64,000 nt of DNA from Chamaelirium japonicum (GCA_947650365.1 OX393557.1:2226138-2290137); one strand, 5' to 3'; counted from the stretch's first letter, positions 46,094 through 59,783 are shown. Notes: a model not told the origin generated them from the letters alone. Numbers and translations are program-made.

Positions 46094-48049
46094 GATTTCT
46101 ATAAACAATGGTTTAAAGCAATAGTTAGGATCTACTATAATCTATTTCATAGAATTTAGAAATAGATAATGTCTACTCCAGCCGCTATGTCTTCACAACC
46201 TCAAGTGGAGACATCCAGGAATCTAAATTCCCTGGGCTCGAGCACTGAGACTATCGGCCCTGAATTAGAGACAGCATCTCGGTGAGAGCATGCAACCGCT
46301 TCTGTCAACGGGGTTTTTACGACCCAGTCTTCATCAGAATTACCCATGGTAAACTGAAAGACCTCTCAGTCTCCTTTTGGCCAACTTTATGTGAGCCTCG
46401 TTCGCAGCAACAGTGGCTTCACACAAGCTTTCGGATGCTTCCCACAAATCTAGGTGGTGTCGGCAGGGAGGTTCATAGGCTCCCGCGGTGCAGGAAAAAA
46501 CCATCACCCACTGCCACCGGCATCCTCCATATCCCGAAGGTAACCACTAGGCGAACCAGCATGGAAAAAAACACAGCTCTCACCCGATGGGAATATCGAA
46601 CTGTGTACCACCCACCCAAACCCTTAGCCGATTGATTATGGAGGCCAGGGGCTCCCCTTTGGAGGAAACCTCTTACACATCCCTTCTTTATGAGGTTTTA
46701 TGCATATCTAGATAGGTCACGACCTCCTAGACTTAGACCCTGATCTACCGTGCTCCCACTAGGATTACAAACCTTCCCGCAAAGCATTAGTATCATCGGA
46801 AAATATCATAGTCCCTATCTTGAATACTCAGCTTTCGCCTTTCTTGCAAGGATCACATTACATAGATTCAAAGGATCCCGATACTTTACTAGTTTGCCCA
46901 TAATCCTAAGATCTGGAGCCTAGCCTAAGGTCAACGTGGAAAGGACTCCCACTACGATGACACCTCGTTCACAATTTGATGCCTGATGTCATAGTAGACC
47001 TCATCTCATTACAGGTTTCGATACTGGCCAAATAGGGACATTCGACAACCTCCGCCGGACCTCAACCTAATGGTGGCATAACCAAATCGTGATGAGTTCA
47101 TACTACTATCAAACGTCATCTAGAATCGGGTATCACACAGTGAAATCCTAACCTAACTTGGTCGCTAGGACCACGTGGGGAAAGGGCATCCTACTAGGGT
47201 TATCATACTTCTTATAAAGATATTAGTTGATTATCTCTAAACAAATCTAACATTGTGTCTATCTCGGTGCATAGTACTTGGCTACCTGAACTACCACGAG
47301 GGCGGTTACCGCCTTTCCTTTTATCTAGTCACCGGATTCGCACGTGTTAGAAACATATAGAGACACCGATGAATCCATAAGCTTAGTACTAACCCTAAGC
47401 CTGATCTAGAGACAAACTCACAAGCAAGATAATAAAATTATCATCGGGATTCTCTAAACAATAATTAAAGAGAAACAACAGAAAAATATCCAAACTGAAT
47501 CAAGTCCAGGGTCCAACCCCTGAACCTGAATAGCACAGCCAAGATATCCTGCTCTTCCGTTCTTCACGATCTCTGACGATGATCCCCATCATCACCAACG
47601 TGCACGCTTTCGCTGGGTCTTTGCACGCCATGGTACCGCTTGCCCGGACCGTGGATGAAGCATCATCTTCTTCTTCCTGTGATCGAAAAACTAACACGCT
47701 CCGAGCAAGTGCTCGCTCGTATACAATTTCGCTAGAAAGAAAAGAAGACAATCCTAAAAACATGGCCAGGGAACCGAGGATGGTCAACCCCCACCCTCGC
47801 CCATCTAGAGCCTTATAATCCACAAACACAATAATAATCAATACAAAATTAAATCTGGGGTCCGACCCCCGGATGCATGCAATCACATATTACTATTCAG
47901 CGCGGCACCTGCAAAAAGACGATACATAGCACAATCCATATGCACGATCTACGCCGAACCCCGATGAAAACATATGCCATCATATATTCACATGATGTTT
48001 TCACGAATTCATGCATGAAACATACACCAAAGCGTGCTCTGATACCAAT
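46094..48049 (-). other. long 5' leader of copia A, with primer binding site
   Basis: Almost 2 kb of leader separates gag from the LTR. The primer site TGGTATCAGAGCACGC (minus, 48032-48047) is the standard initiator tRNA-Met match, two bases from the LTR. A 128-codon frame at 47500-47886 is only partly kept in copia B (54953-55150) and is probably not coding. Confidence 0.8.
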
Positions 48050-50004
48050 TATTGGATTTGGATCCGTTTATCGGAGTCGTAGCGGAAGCAAAAGTTAGAT
48101 CCGAAGATCATACGGTGTATGTTTCATTACAATTAATTTTACAAAACAATCTACATGCAAATCTATGATCTTACCATATGTGCGGACACCCTAGAGGCAT
48201 ACTACGATCTACGGAAGATATGCATGCATCTAGTTAGATGTTTAGATTCATCATACCTTATGGATCTATGATCCGGAGATAACGGAACAATGAAGAACCG
48301 CACTTTGATCACAAGGGAAATTGTCGGATAGCACCTTGTCCTTTGCGAATCGAAGAATCCTCGAAATCCCGTCTCTGAGTGCAAGGATTACGAGCCGATG
48401 GAGGAATCCGTTGCGAAGACGATGGCGAGCTGCGAGATCTCCTCCTCCTCCTCTCTCTCTTCCTCCTTCTCCTTCCTTCCCCTTCTTTCTCCCTTCTTCT
48501 TCCTCTCTTTTCCTTGGCCGAAACCACAAAGGAGGAGGACTAGGGGGTTCAGATTTTTTTGGAGAGGGGGAGAACTATAGGGCTGGCCCCTCCCTCTCCC
48601 TATTCCCTTATAGGGCCGGTCTCCCATGGCTTCAAGGAAGCTAGGGCTGGCCCTAGTAGGATTAGGATAGAGAAGGGCGTATTTTAGGGATTCCAGGTGT
48701 CTATCGTGAAGCCTGGACGAAAACGCCCTTCACGAAAAGTAGAAAACTGAAAGAGAGACTGAGTGAGGTGCGCTACTCGGAATCGAGTTCCGTTAGTGCC
48801 TATGAGCTCTTAAAATTATTCTGCTCATTCTAAAATCCATATTCAATATGTTCTGAGCCATATTTCAGTATTTACCAAAATACCCCTACGGCCCGTAATA
48901 CATGTGAATTAGGTTTTTAGGTTCCGGGCTTGCGCTCCATCGTGCTACTTCGCATCCAACGTATCCAACTAGGTAGGGGAACAATTCCTATATGCAACGA
49001 CAGGGTGGAACCTTCAGCGTTCAGGATCTCTAGCTCCAACCGGATCCCTGATTAACTATTCTGGTGACATACCGAAAGTTCCGTTAATCAGCCCTAATCC
49101 GATTAACCCGCGTAGCCACCCAAAGTGCGACGCGAGTTGAACTCTAGTGATCCTAAACTTATGTTACTCCCTCGCAACCCTGTTCTCTACTATACTCTGA
49201 TAATCCTCAGTCCCTCCTATTACTGGTGCCATGATACGACTCTGGCTGTGGGGAGCACCGTCAGATCCAGATCGATCATCTGACTAGGTTTTTATGACTT
49301 GTCATCTATAACACCACACACCTTCCGGTGCTATGCCTAGCATCTGGAACATCATCAGTCATACTGACAACCACCAGGCCTGGGTTAACTGTGTGGACAG
49401 ATTGACTCATCAAAATGCACCTATCCATCACTGGACGTCGGATAACCTGTAGGGATTATATGTCACTCAAGTGCCAGCCGGGTAACCCAATGTACCGTGG
49501 TATTGGACTATGGAAGGTTCGCACACGTTGGCACATCAAAGCACCACACAACTGGTTGGCCTAGTGTACATGGTCCCTCTAGGTTAAGGATAGATTATCT
49601 ATAGTAGTAAGACGGTTTATGCACCAGTGTCTGAATCACTGAACTGTGCACCATCTTGGTTCCTGTTCAACACGATCATCATGCTTGGTCAGGTGAATGG
49701 GAATCTCACGTTCCCGTGGTGGAGACTTCACCACATCCTCTACCTGCCAACAGCTTGTTCTCGGTGAAGCGACCGGTATCACCTAAGTTGTGAACTAGTT
49801 CTAGGTCTACACAGAACTGGTCCACTGGGTCTCCCAAGCGTGGATCCTCCATGCGCCTCAGTGGCCTACTGTGTTCCCTAGGGTCCTTTTATTATATAAC
49901 TATTATCATATACCAGAGTAGTATTCTAATTAAAGCAATAACCAAAGTCATCTTTATTGATGTTAATACATAAAATCCACGCTAAGGACACGCGAGCTAT
50001 AACA
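48050..50004 (-). repeat. 5' LTR of copia A
   Basis: Left tip TATTGG at 48050 (mutated from TGTTGG), right tip CTATAACA at 50004, then AACAC. Confidence 0.9.
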
Positions 50005-53000
50005 AACACAAACCCTGAAATTGATCTCCTGGATTCTGGATCTGACGCAAAGTCAGAATCCGTATATCCAATAGGCATCAGTTCCTTTGAAGAGTAAACT
50101 AACTCATAATCTCTCGTCCTACGAAGATACTTAAGTATACTTTTCACAGCACTCCAGTGCCCTGGACCCGGATTTGACTGATACCTGCCTATCATGCCTA
50201 CTGCATAGTACATATCTGGTCTCGTGCACTACATAACATATATCAGACTCCCTACAGCCGAAGCATAAGGTATCTTCTACATCTCTGCCCTCTCCTCAGG
50301 AATTTTAGGACCCTCATCCTTGGACAATTTCATTCCATGTCTGAATGGAACCAGTCCCTTCTTGGAGTTGTGCATACTGAATCTGACCAAGATAGTATCT
50401 ATGTAGGCGGACTATGACAGCGAGAGAGTCTTGTTCTAGCGATCTCGAGTTACCTTGATCCCAAGAACATAACTCGCTTCACCCAGGTCTTTCATATCAA
50501 ATTGAGAGGATAACCACACCTTCACTGTAGACAACATCCCAACATCATTTCCAATGAGCAGGATATCGTCTACGTAAAGCAATAGAAAAACTATTGCAGC
50601 CTTATCGCTCCTTTTATAAACACATGGTTCATCTACGTTTTGCTCAAATCCATAAGACTGGATAGCCTGATCAAAAGCAAGTTCCAACTTCTGGATACTT
50701 GCTTCAGTCCATAAATGGACCTTTGCAACTTGCACACCAGACTTTCCTAACCTTTTACGACAAAGCCTGGTGGCTGAGACATGTAAATGTCTTCTTCCAA
50801 ATCTCCGTTGAGCAATACGATCTTGACGTCCATTTGCCAGATCTCCCAATCATAATGGGCTGCAATGGACAAGAGGATCTGGATAGACTTAAGCATAGCC
50901 ACTGGCGAAAAGGTTTCGTCATAGTCGGTCCCTTCTCGCTGGGTATAACCCTTAGCGACTAGTCTAGCTTTGTAAGTCTCAACGGTACCATCCGGACCTC
51001 TTTTCCTTTTGTACACCCACTTACACCCAACAGGTTTAATATTGTGAGGTGGTGTTACAAGTATCCAGACCGAATTTTGGGACATCGATGTCAGTTCTGC
51101 CTCCATGGCTTCCTGCCATACTGCATGGTCAGTGGATACCATCGCTTCGTCATAGTTCAGAGGATCATCCTCCTGAAACTCTAGATCTACCATAAAGGCT
51201 TCTCCAATGTATCTATTAGGAGCTCTTGTGGTCCTCCCACTGCGACGAGCCTGTGGTGCTTCCATAGGAGTCGATTCTACAGTATCGTTTATCTTAGTGG
51301 TATCGGCTCCCACTACGTTTTCTGTCTGTATACTCCCATCAGTACCAAGCAATTCTTCAAGAACTAACTTACTGGTGGGCTTATGGTCTATTAAATAATC
51401 CTGCTCCAGGGATACGGTATTCATCGAGACGATAACCTTTCTATCCTCAGGATCATAAAATAAACCACCATTTGTCCCTTTTGGATACCCAACGAACAGA
51501 CATACCTTAGTTTTTGACTCCATCTTATATCGCTTATCCTTCCGCACATGTGCTGGACAACCCCAAATCTTAAAATATTGTAGGCTTGGCTTTCGCTTCA
51601 ACCATAGCTCCCAAGGAGTTAGGGGTACTGACTTTGATGGAACAAAGTTCAAAGTATATGCTGCCGTATCTAGGGCATATGCCCAAAAACTAGGTGGCAA
51701 TGTTGCATAACTCATCATAGTCCAAACCATGTTTAACAAAGTTCGGTTTCTCCTCTCAGATACACCATTTTGTTGTGGTGTCCCTGGTGCAGTCAACTGG
51801 GATACGATCCCATGCTCACGCAGGTACCCAATAAATTCATCCGATAGGTATTCGCCTTTTTGATCCGATCGAAGAGACTTGATACTTTTACCCATTTGCT
51901 TTTCTGCTTCAGCTCTGAACTCCATGAACTTATCAAAGGATTCAGACTTCCACCATATTAGGTATATGTATCCAAACCTTGAGTGATCATCCGTGAAGGT
52001 GATGAAATACTCGAAGCCTCCTATGGCACGGACACTTCTGGGCCCACATACATCAGTGTGTACCAACTCTAATACCTCCTTAGATCTGCTAACTTTGGCT
52101 CGGAAAGATCTTTTATTCATCTTGCCTTCCAGGCAAGACTCACACGTCGGTAGGATTTCTGAAATATCTGGAATTAAAAGTCCTACCTTAACCAACCTGT
52201 GAATCCTGTCTGAGGCGATGTGTCCAAGCCTTAGATGCCAAAGGAGTGTTGGATTATCTGAGGGATTTTTCTTTTTAGATGAATTAATCACACAAGCTTC
52301 AGTTATGTTATCCTGTTTATGATTGGAGTTAATTACATAGAGACCATTCTGTATCTTTCATTTACAAATAAAGGAACCATTCAATTTAATTGACACACCA
52401 TAAGCATCAAATAAAACTGAAAAAACTTCATTATTCAATAAGGAAACAGAAATTAAGTTTCATCTCAAGGACGGTACATAAAGTATGTCTCTAAGTAATA
52501 AACTTCTTCTATCAAGAAACTGCAAGACGATATCTCAAACTGCTTCAGCCTCTGCCACGGTCTCAGTTCCCATACTTAGGATTATCTCCCCATCACCTAG
52601 TTTTCTTGTCTCCTTGAACCCCTGCAAATTATTGCAAGCATGGTTAGTAGAACCAGAATCCACAATCCATGAAACTAGAGAACAACTGGATGCTACAAGG
52701 GATTCAACTATGTGGATTTGAGATATACCTGTCTCAGCCTTCTTGGGAGCCGCGCGGCAGTCGCCCTTCCAGTGCCCCTTCTTGCCGTATCGAAAACATT
52801 TTCCTTTGGGCTTCGCTGGACCATCCTGCTTAGGAACCTGCAACTGCACCTGGCCCATCTTCACAGGCTTCTTAGACTTTCTTTTCTGAAACTTGCCTTT
52901 GGCTTTCAGAGAAGAATTCCGCTCTATGTTCAGGGATTGGGCTCCTGCCTTCATCCCGTCCTCTACCGCCAGGATCACCGCTAGGAGCTCTGCGTTAGAC

Positions 53001-53544
53001 ATCTCCAACCGGTTAAGGTTGAAGTTGGTAACGAAGCCCTCAAACGCTCCTGACAGAGACACGAGGAAAATATCGATCTGGATCTCTGCATCCAAGATGA
53101 CATCGAAGGAACTAAGCTCATTCACATAACCAAACAATTTCAGCATATGATCCCAAACTAAAGTCCCCTTTGCCAACTTCGTGGACACCAATTTCTTGAT
53201 GGTCAGGTAACGAGTTACCCGACTACGACCCTCGAACATTTCCTTTAGGTAGAGCATCATGTCTGAAGCGAAGGCCATGTCTTCGACTTGCTTCTGAAGG
53301 ATGATCTGCAAGGATGCCACTATGTAGCACTTGCACATCTCATCAGCATCTAGCCAGTCTTACCATTCCTTCAACTGGCCTCAGTGGCACTTGGTCCCGG
53401 CATGGCCGATTGAGGGGAACTTAGGGTAATTGTGTGTTTGCCAACCCTTAGGATGAGCATCAGGTTACGCTTCCAGTCCTCATAGTTTGGTCCCGTAAGT
53501 TTGTTATCATTAAGTATTGAGGCAAGGGGGTCGAGCTTGGTCAT
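50005..53544 (-). pseudogene. copia B: gag-pol main part
   Basis: Starts at ATG 53542-53544 (MTKLDP), followed by a one-base deletion and a Lys-to-stop change near 53360. From 53338 the gag frame runs on (knuckle with Cys to Tyr, CFRYGKKGHWKGDC) to a stop near 52535. Protease (DSGSTNHAC) lies near 52640. Integrase and the first part of reverse transcriptase form a 514-codon stretch (50747-52291). A frameshift near 50800 precedes YVDDILLIGND (near 50570). RNase H (YTDSDFASDPESRR near 50060) breaks at AACAC (50005-50009), where copia A entered. The rest is at 39789-40219. Confidence 0.88.
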
Positions 53545-55501
53545 AATTTCTGTAACTAATGGTTCAAAACAAAATTAGGGTTTACTACAATCTATTTCAT
53601 GGAATTTAGAAATAAATAAAGTTTACTCCAGTCGCTATGTCTTCACTACCTCAAGTGGAGACATCCAGGAATCCAAATTCCCTGGGCTTGAGCACTGAGA
53701 CTATCGGCCTTGAATTGGAGACAGCATCTCGGTGAGAGCATGCAACCGCTTCTGCCAACGGGGTTTTTACGACCCAGTCTTTATCAGAATTACCCATGGC
53801 AAACTGAAAGACCTCTCAGTCTCCTTTTGACTAGCTTTATATGACCCGCGTGCACAGCAACAACGGCTTCACACAAACTTTTGGATGCTTTCGACAAATC
53901 TAGGTGGTGTCGGTAGGGGGTTCATAGGCTCCCGCGGTGCAGGAAAAAACCGTCACCCACTGCCACCGGCATCATCCATGTCCCGAAGGAAACTACTAGG
54001 TGAACCAGCATGGAAGGAAACAGAGCTCTTACCCGGTGGGAATATCAAACTGCGTACCTCCCACCCAGACCCTTAGCCGGTTGATTGTGGAGGCCAGGGG
54101 CTCCCTTTTGGAGGGAACCACTTACACGTCCCGTCTTTATGAGATTTTATACATGTCTAGATAGGTCACGACCTCCTAGACTTTGACCCTGGTCTACCGT
54201 GCTCCCACTAAGATTACAAACCTTCCCACAAAGCATTAGTATCCTCGGAAAATATCATAGTCCCTACCTTGAATACTCAGCTTTCGCCTTTCTTGCAAGG
54301 AACACATTATATAGATTCCAAGGATCCCGATACTTCACTTGTTTGCCCATAATCCTAAAATCTGGAGCCTAGCCTAAGGTCAATGTGAAAGGACTCCCAT
54401 TACGATGATGCCTCGTTCACAGTTTGATGCCTGATGTCATAGTAGACCTCATCTCATTATAGGTTTCGATGCTGGCCAAATAGGGACATCTGACAACCTC
54501 CGTCGGACCTCAACCTATTAGTGGCATAACAAATCGTGATGAGTTCATACTACCATCAAACGTCATCTAGAAACGGGGTATCACACAGTGAAATCCTAAC
54601 CTAACTTGGTCGCTAGGACCACGTGAGGAAAGTGCATCACACTAGGGTTATCATACTTCTTATGGAGACATTAGTTAATTATCTCTAAACAAATCTAACA
54701 CTGCGTCTATCTCGGTGCACAGTACTTGGCTACCTGAACTACCACGAGGGTGGTTACCACCTTTCCTTTTAGCTAGCCACCGGATTCGCACGTGTTAGAA
54801 CCATATAGAGACACCGATGAATCCATAAGCTTAGTACTAACCCTAAGCCTGATCTAGAGACTAACTCACAAGCAAGATAGATAATCACATTATCATCGGG
54901 GTTCTCTAAATACTATGTAAAGAGAAACAACAGAAATAGCATCCAAACTGAATCAAGTCCAGAGTCCGACCCCTGAACCTGAATAGTACAGCCAAGATAT
55001 CCTGCTCTTCCATTCCGCATGATCTCTGATGACGATCCCGATCATCGCCAACATGCACGCTTTCGCCGGGTCTTTGCACGCCATGGTACCGCTTGCCCGA
55101 ACTGTAGATGAAGCGTCATCTCCTTCTTCCTGTGACCGAAAAACTAACACGCTCTAAGCAAGTGCTCGTTCGTGTACAATTTTGCTAGAAAGAAAAGAAG
55201 AGAATCCTAGAAACATGACCAGGGAACCGAGGATGGTCAACCCCCACCCTCGTCCATCGAGAGCCTAAAAATCCACAAGCACAATAATAATCAATGCAAA
55301 TTAAATCCGGGGTCCGACCCCAGGATGCATGCAATCACAGATTACTATTCAGCGCGGCACCTACAAAAAGACGATACATAGCACAGTCCATATGCATGAT
55401 CTACGCCGAACCCCGACGAAAACATATACCATCATATATTCACATGATGTTTTCACGAATTCATGCATGAAACATACACGAAAGCGTGATCAGATACCAA
55501 T
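53545..55501 (-). other. 5' leader of copia B
   Basis: Aligns with 46094-48049. The primer site next to the LTR reads TGGTATCTGATCACGC, two changes from that of copia A. Confidence 0.78.
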
Positions 55502-57463
55502 TATTGGAATTGGATCAGCTAATCAGAGTCGCAGCAGAAGTAAAAGAAAGATCCAAAGATCATACGGTGTATGTTTCATTATAATTAATTCTACAAAATA
55601 ATATACATGCAAATCTATAATCTTAGCATATGTGCGGACACCCTAAAGGCATACTACGATCTACGGAAGACATGCATGCATCTAGTTAGGTGTTTAGTAT
55701 TATCATACCTTTTGGATCTATGATCCGAAGATGAAGGAACGATAAAGAACCGCACTTGAATCACAAGGGAAACTGTCGGATAGCACCTTGTCCTTTGCGA
55801 ATTAAAGAATCCTCGAAATCTCATCTCTGAGTGCAACGATTACGAGCCGACGGAGGAATCCGTTGCGAAGACGATGGCGAGCCGTGAGGTTTACTCCTTC
55901 TCTTTCTTTCTTCTTCCTTCTCCTTCCTTTCTCTTCCTTATCCTTTCTTCTTCCTCTTTTTTCCTTGGCCAAAACCACAAAAGAGGAGCAAACGGGGGGT
56001 TCGTATTTTCTAGAGGAGATGGAGCACTTGCGCCGGCCCCTCCCTCTCCCTATTCTCTTATAGGGCCGGTCTCTCATAGCTTCAAGGAAGCTAGGGCCGG
56101 CCCTAGATAGATTAGGATAGAGGTGGGGGGGGGGGGCAGTTTTTAGGGATTTCCAATGTCTATCGTGAAGCCTGGACGAAAACGCCCTTTACGAAAAGTG
56201 GAAAACCGAAAGAGAGACTGAGTGAGGTGCGCTACTCGGTATCGAGTTCCGTCAGCGGCTGTGAGCTCCTGGAATTATTCCGCTCATTCTAAGATCCATA
56301 TTCAATGTGTTCTGAGCCATATTTCAGTATTTACCAAAATACCCCTATGGCCTGTAACACATGTGAATTAGGTTCTTAGGCTCCGGGCATGCGCTCCATC
56401 GCGCTACTTCGCATCCAACGTATCTAACTAGGTCGGGGAACAATTCCTATACACAACGACAGGGTGGAACCTTCAGGGTTCGGGATCTCTAGCTCCAACC
56501 GGATCCCTGATTAACTGTTCCGGTGACAGACCGAAAGTTTCGTTAATCAGCCCTAATCCGATTAACCCGCGTAGCCACCCAGAGTGCGACGCGAGTTGAA
56601 CTCTAGTGATCCCAAACTTTTGTTACTCCCTCGTAACCCTGTTCTCTACTATACTCCGGTAATCCTTAGTCCCTTCTATTACTGGTGCTATGATACGACT
56701 CGGGCGGTGGGGAGCACCGTCAGATCCCGATCGATCATCTGACTAGGAATTGATGACTTATCATCTATAACACCACACACCTTCCGGTGCTATGCCTAGC
56801 ATCTGGAACATCATCAGTCATACTGACAACAACCAGGCCTGGGTTAACTGTGTGGATAGATTGACTCATCAAAATGCACCCATCCAACACTGGACGTCGA
56901 ATAACCTGTAGGGATTACATGTCACTCAAGCGCCAGCTGGGTAACCCCACGTACCATGGTATTGGACTATGGAAGATCCGCACATGTTGGCACATCAAAG
57001 CACCACACAACTGGTTGGCCCAGTGTACATGGTCCCTCAGGGTTAAGGACAGATTATCTATAGTAGTAAGACGATTTTTGTAACAGTGTCTGAATCACTG
57101 AACTGTGCACCGTCTAGGTTCCTGTTCAATACGATCATCATGCTTGGTCAGGTGAATGGGAATCCCATGTTCCCGTGGTGGAGACTTCACCATATCCTCT
57201 ACCTGCCAACAGCTTGTTCTCAGTGAAGCGACTGGCATCACCTAAGCTGTGAACTAGTTCTAGGTCTACACATAACTGGTCCACTGTGTCTCCCAAGCAT
57301 GGATCCTCCATGCGCCTCAGTGGCCTACTTTGTTCCCTAGGGTCCTTTTATTATATGAGTATTATCATTTACCAGAGTAGTATTCTAATTAAAGCAATAA
57401 CCAAAGTCATCTTTATTAATGTTAATACAGAAAATCCACGCTAAGGGCAGATGAGCGACAACA
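55502..57463 (-). repeat. 5' LTR of copia B
   Basis: Left tip TATTGG at 55502; right end GCGACAACA at 57463, then the target copy AACTA. It contains the 210-base part missing from its partner at 38048-39788. Confidence 0.88.
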
Positions 57464-57468
57464 AACTA

Positions 57469-58333
57469 CGGTCGGATCGGAGAAAGTACTTCGATCGAGA
57501 GCTTGCAGAGGTTTGTTCGAGCGGTCATCAACGTCTTTGGGGAGGAGTATCTTCGTTCACCCAATAACGAAGATATTGCACGACTCCTCGTAGAAGGTGA
57601 ACAACGAGGGTTTCCAGGCATGCTCGGAATCATTGATTGCATGCACTGGAAGTGGAAGAACTGCCCAACAGCCTGGCAAGGTATGTACACTGGCCATATT
57701 CATGAGCCAACAATTATTTTAGAGGCTGTAGCTAACAAAGATCTATGGATCTGGTACTCCTTCTTCGGGCTGCCAGGGTCGCACAATGATATCAACGTCC
57801 TCGATCGTTCACCGGTCTTCAGGCAACTTGCAGAGGGAAGAGCTGCCCCATATAATTTTACAATCATTGGCCATGACTATAATATGGGATACTATCTCGC
57901 CGATGGGATTTACCCCTCATGGTCAACATTAGTGAAGACCATCCTAGCACCTCGAGGAAACAAAAATAAGTATTTTGCTCAACAGCAAGAGGGGGCACAG
58001 AAGGATGTCGAGCGAGCTTTCGGAGTGTTGCAAGCCCGATTTGTGATAGTAAGAGGATCGGCACATTTTTGGCAGCCGAATGTGCTTATAGACATCATGA
58101 CAGCCTGCATTATAATGCATAATATGACTGTTGAAGATGAACGAGATCTTCACCACGATCTCGACTTTGATGTCACCGATGTAACACCAACTGTAGAAGC
58201 TTCTCACGAGCACACAGTGCATCTGATGGAGTTTATCCATAACCATCATCGGATAAGGAGCAGGGAAACCCACGACCAACTTCAAAATGATTTGATTGAG
58301 TATTTGTGGCAACTCAAGGGATCTCAAGTTTAA
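57469..58333 (+). pseudogene. PIF/Harbinger transposase, C-terminal DDE half
   Basis: The frame resumes directly after the target-site copy and ends with a stop at 58331-58333. It holds the whole DDE nuclease: first Asp in GIIDCMHWKWKNCP (near 57630), second in GSHNDINVLDRSP (near 57785), and Glu in QKDVERAFGVLQARF (near 58010). MGYYLADGIYPSW and IIMHNMTVEDERD are also typical of plant PIF transposases. I see no internal stop or shift. A shorter frame starts at Met 57503, but this is not the native start. Without the retrotransposon the gene would be intact. Confidence 0.92.
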
Positions 58334-58536
58334 GATTATGTTTGTTTATTTTAATATAATTGTCTCGAACTTATTCGAGTTCTTGTACGCTCTTTCAATT
58401 TCAATAATAAAAGCACTTTTATTGAATGCCAAAAGAGTTCAACACCTAATACAATCTACTGAAAATTACAAAATTTAAATAATTCAAGAAAGTCATATCT
58501 CTAATTAAAGCTACTACATATTACACTTCAAAGAAA

Positions 58537-59678
58537 TCATAACCCTTTCCGAGCTCGAATTTCAGCCTTGCGTAGTTCGAAATATTCTCGCTCTGCCTGT
58601 GAGAGCCCTGTGAGATCCTTCATCATGATCGCATCATCCAATTTCTTTTGCTTTCGTGCTTCCTTTTGAGACTCGGTTTGTGCTTGCAACTTTGCGACTT
58701 CGACCATAGTTGCATTTTCGGTATTCTTATCCCTTCTCTCTTTCCTCTCCTTCCTGGATTGTTCCTTATCCATCTTCATCCATGCGAATGCCTCCCTGAA
58801 TAGGTCGGATGCGGATTCACTGCTTCCTCCATCGATTACCACCTGACCTTTACACTTTCTTGCCAATTTTGCTGCTTTCCTCCCCTTCGGCCTTTGTATC
58901 TCGGTAGGCCGGTCATCTTCATCTCTGAGGCTCATAACATTTGGGTTTACAGGAGAGGAGGTGTTTGGTGATGAATCAGACTCCTTCCCTCTCCTCGGCT
59001 TTGTCCTTACATGATTCCAGGATTGTGTTTGCTGTATCCAATTCTGCTGATGTCGTAGCTCCACCCAGCAATGCTCGAATTTGAATGACTCGTGGTAGAG
59101 ATCATTATAAAGAAGTTTTGCATCTGCTAGCTATATAAATAATTTAAAATAAATTAAAACCATAGACGGTATAACTATTTAAACAAAATCACTCGCTAAT
59201 AAGTATTTACCTGGTCAACAAGTCCAGTACCAGATCTCGGTCGTCCTTCGATTTGGCTAACACACCCGCAAAATTTGTTGACCAACATTTGAATGGCCGA
59301 CCATCGATGCATCATTTGGCTTTGGGTTCGTTCGATCGTACAGTGGGTATTATACTTGCTGTAATATTCAAAAATTCTTGCCCAAAAATGAAGTCGTGGT
59401 CGACCGATACCTTGGATTGCATCTTGGCTCGTGTTGAGCCATGCGGATACAAGCAATCTATCCTCAGGAATGGTCCAGTTTCCTCCCCGCTTGTAAGACT
59501 TCTTCTTCCCCACGATCGATACTTGTTCGGACGATGCCTCTCCTTGCGTCGTTGGCTCCTTCTCCGGAATTGAGAACATCGGGTTCCCATCGACTCGATC
59601 ACTACTCATGTATGCATTGAAGGCCGATTCATCACCGGTGAGGAATTGGGAGTAAGAAAAATTTTGATACGGATCCAT
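58537..59678 (-). CDS. Harbinger ORF1, Myb/trihelix-like protein, two exons (353 aa)
   Basis: Partner DNA-binding protein of PIF/Harbinger elements, needed with the transposase for element recognition and nuclear import in studied cases. Exon 1 is 59211-59678 (156 codons, MDPYQNFSYSQFLTG start) and carries a Myb/SANT-like domain (NWTIPEDRLLVSAWLNTSQDAIQG ... RTQSQMMHRWSAIQ). The intron is 59131-59210 with GT at 59209-59210 and AG at 59131-59132. Exon 2 is 58537-59130 (197 codons plus stop) and opens with the conserved AKLLYNDLYHESFKFEHCW. A basic, glutamate-rich coil follows (RKERKERRDKNTENATMVEVAKLQAQ), ending at YFELRKAEIRARKGL. The splice join keeps frame and restores the conserved region. 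No defects seen. The neighbouring transposase is broken, so the protein may be active only in trans. Confidence 0.85.
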
Positions 59679-59775
59679 ATACTAGTAGGTGGGTGGAAGA
59701 AGTCACAATTTATTTTAAAATAGGGTGGGAGAATGAAGAATGGTGGGAGGATGAAGAATGATAGGTAGAAGGGGG

Positions 59776-59783
59776 TATTTATA
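59776..59783 (-). promoter_or_regulatory. TATA box of Harbinger ORF1
   Basis: TATAAATA on the minus strand, about 98 bases before the ATG at 59678. Confidence 0.6.

Larger units (their letters stand above)
40220..50004 (-). mobile_element. copia element A, nested in copia B (9785 bp)
   Basis: LTRs at 40220-42173 (1954 bp) and 48050-50004 (1955 bp) share variants absent from the outer pair (GTTAGATCC, TTTAGATTC, CACTTTGAT). The target duplication AACAC is perfect at 40215-40219 and 50005-50009. The two LTRs differ by about 6 percent over the first 285 bases I compared. Confidence 0.93.
38048..57463 (-). mobile_element. copia element B, inserted in the Harbinger transposase
   Basis: Outer LTRs at 38048-39788 and 55502-57463 share diagnostic variants (GAAAGATCC, GGTGTTTAGTAT, GCACTTGAATC) that the inner pair lacks. 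The target duplication is GACTA (38043-38047) and AACTA (57464-57468), one change apart. Internal parts are 39789-40219 and 50005-55501, interrupted by copia A. Confidence 0.9.

Noticed and set aside
47500..47886. 128-codon gene in the copia A leader
   Set aside because: Only partly open in copia B, with no recognisable domain; it lies in an untranslated leader.
38048..57463. LTR-internal-LTR-internal-LTR tandem array from unequal recombination
   Set aside because: The perfect AACAC duplication, continuity of the split RNase H and paired LTR variants support nesting instead.
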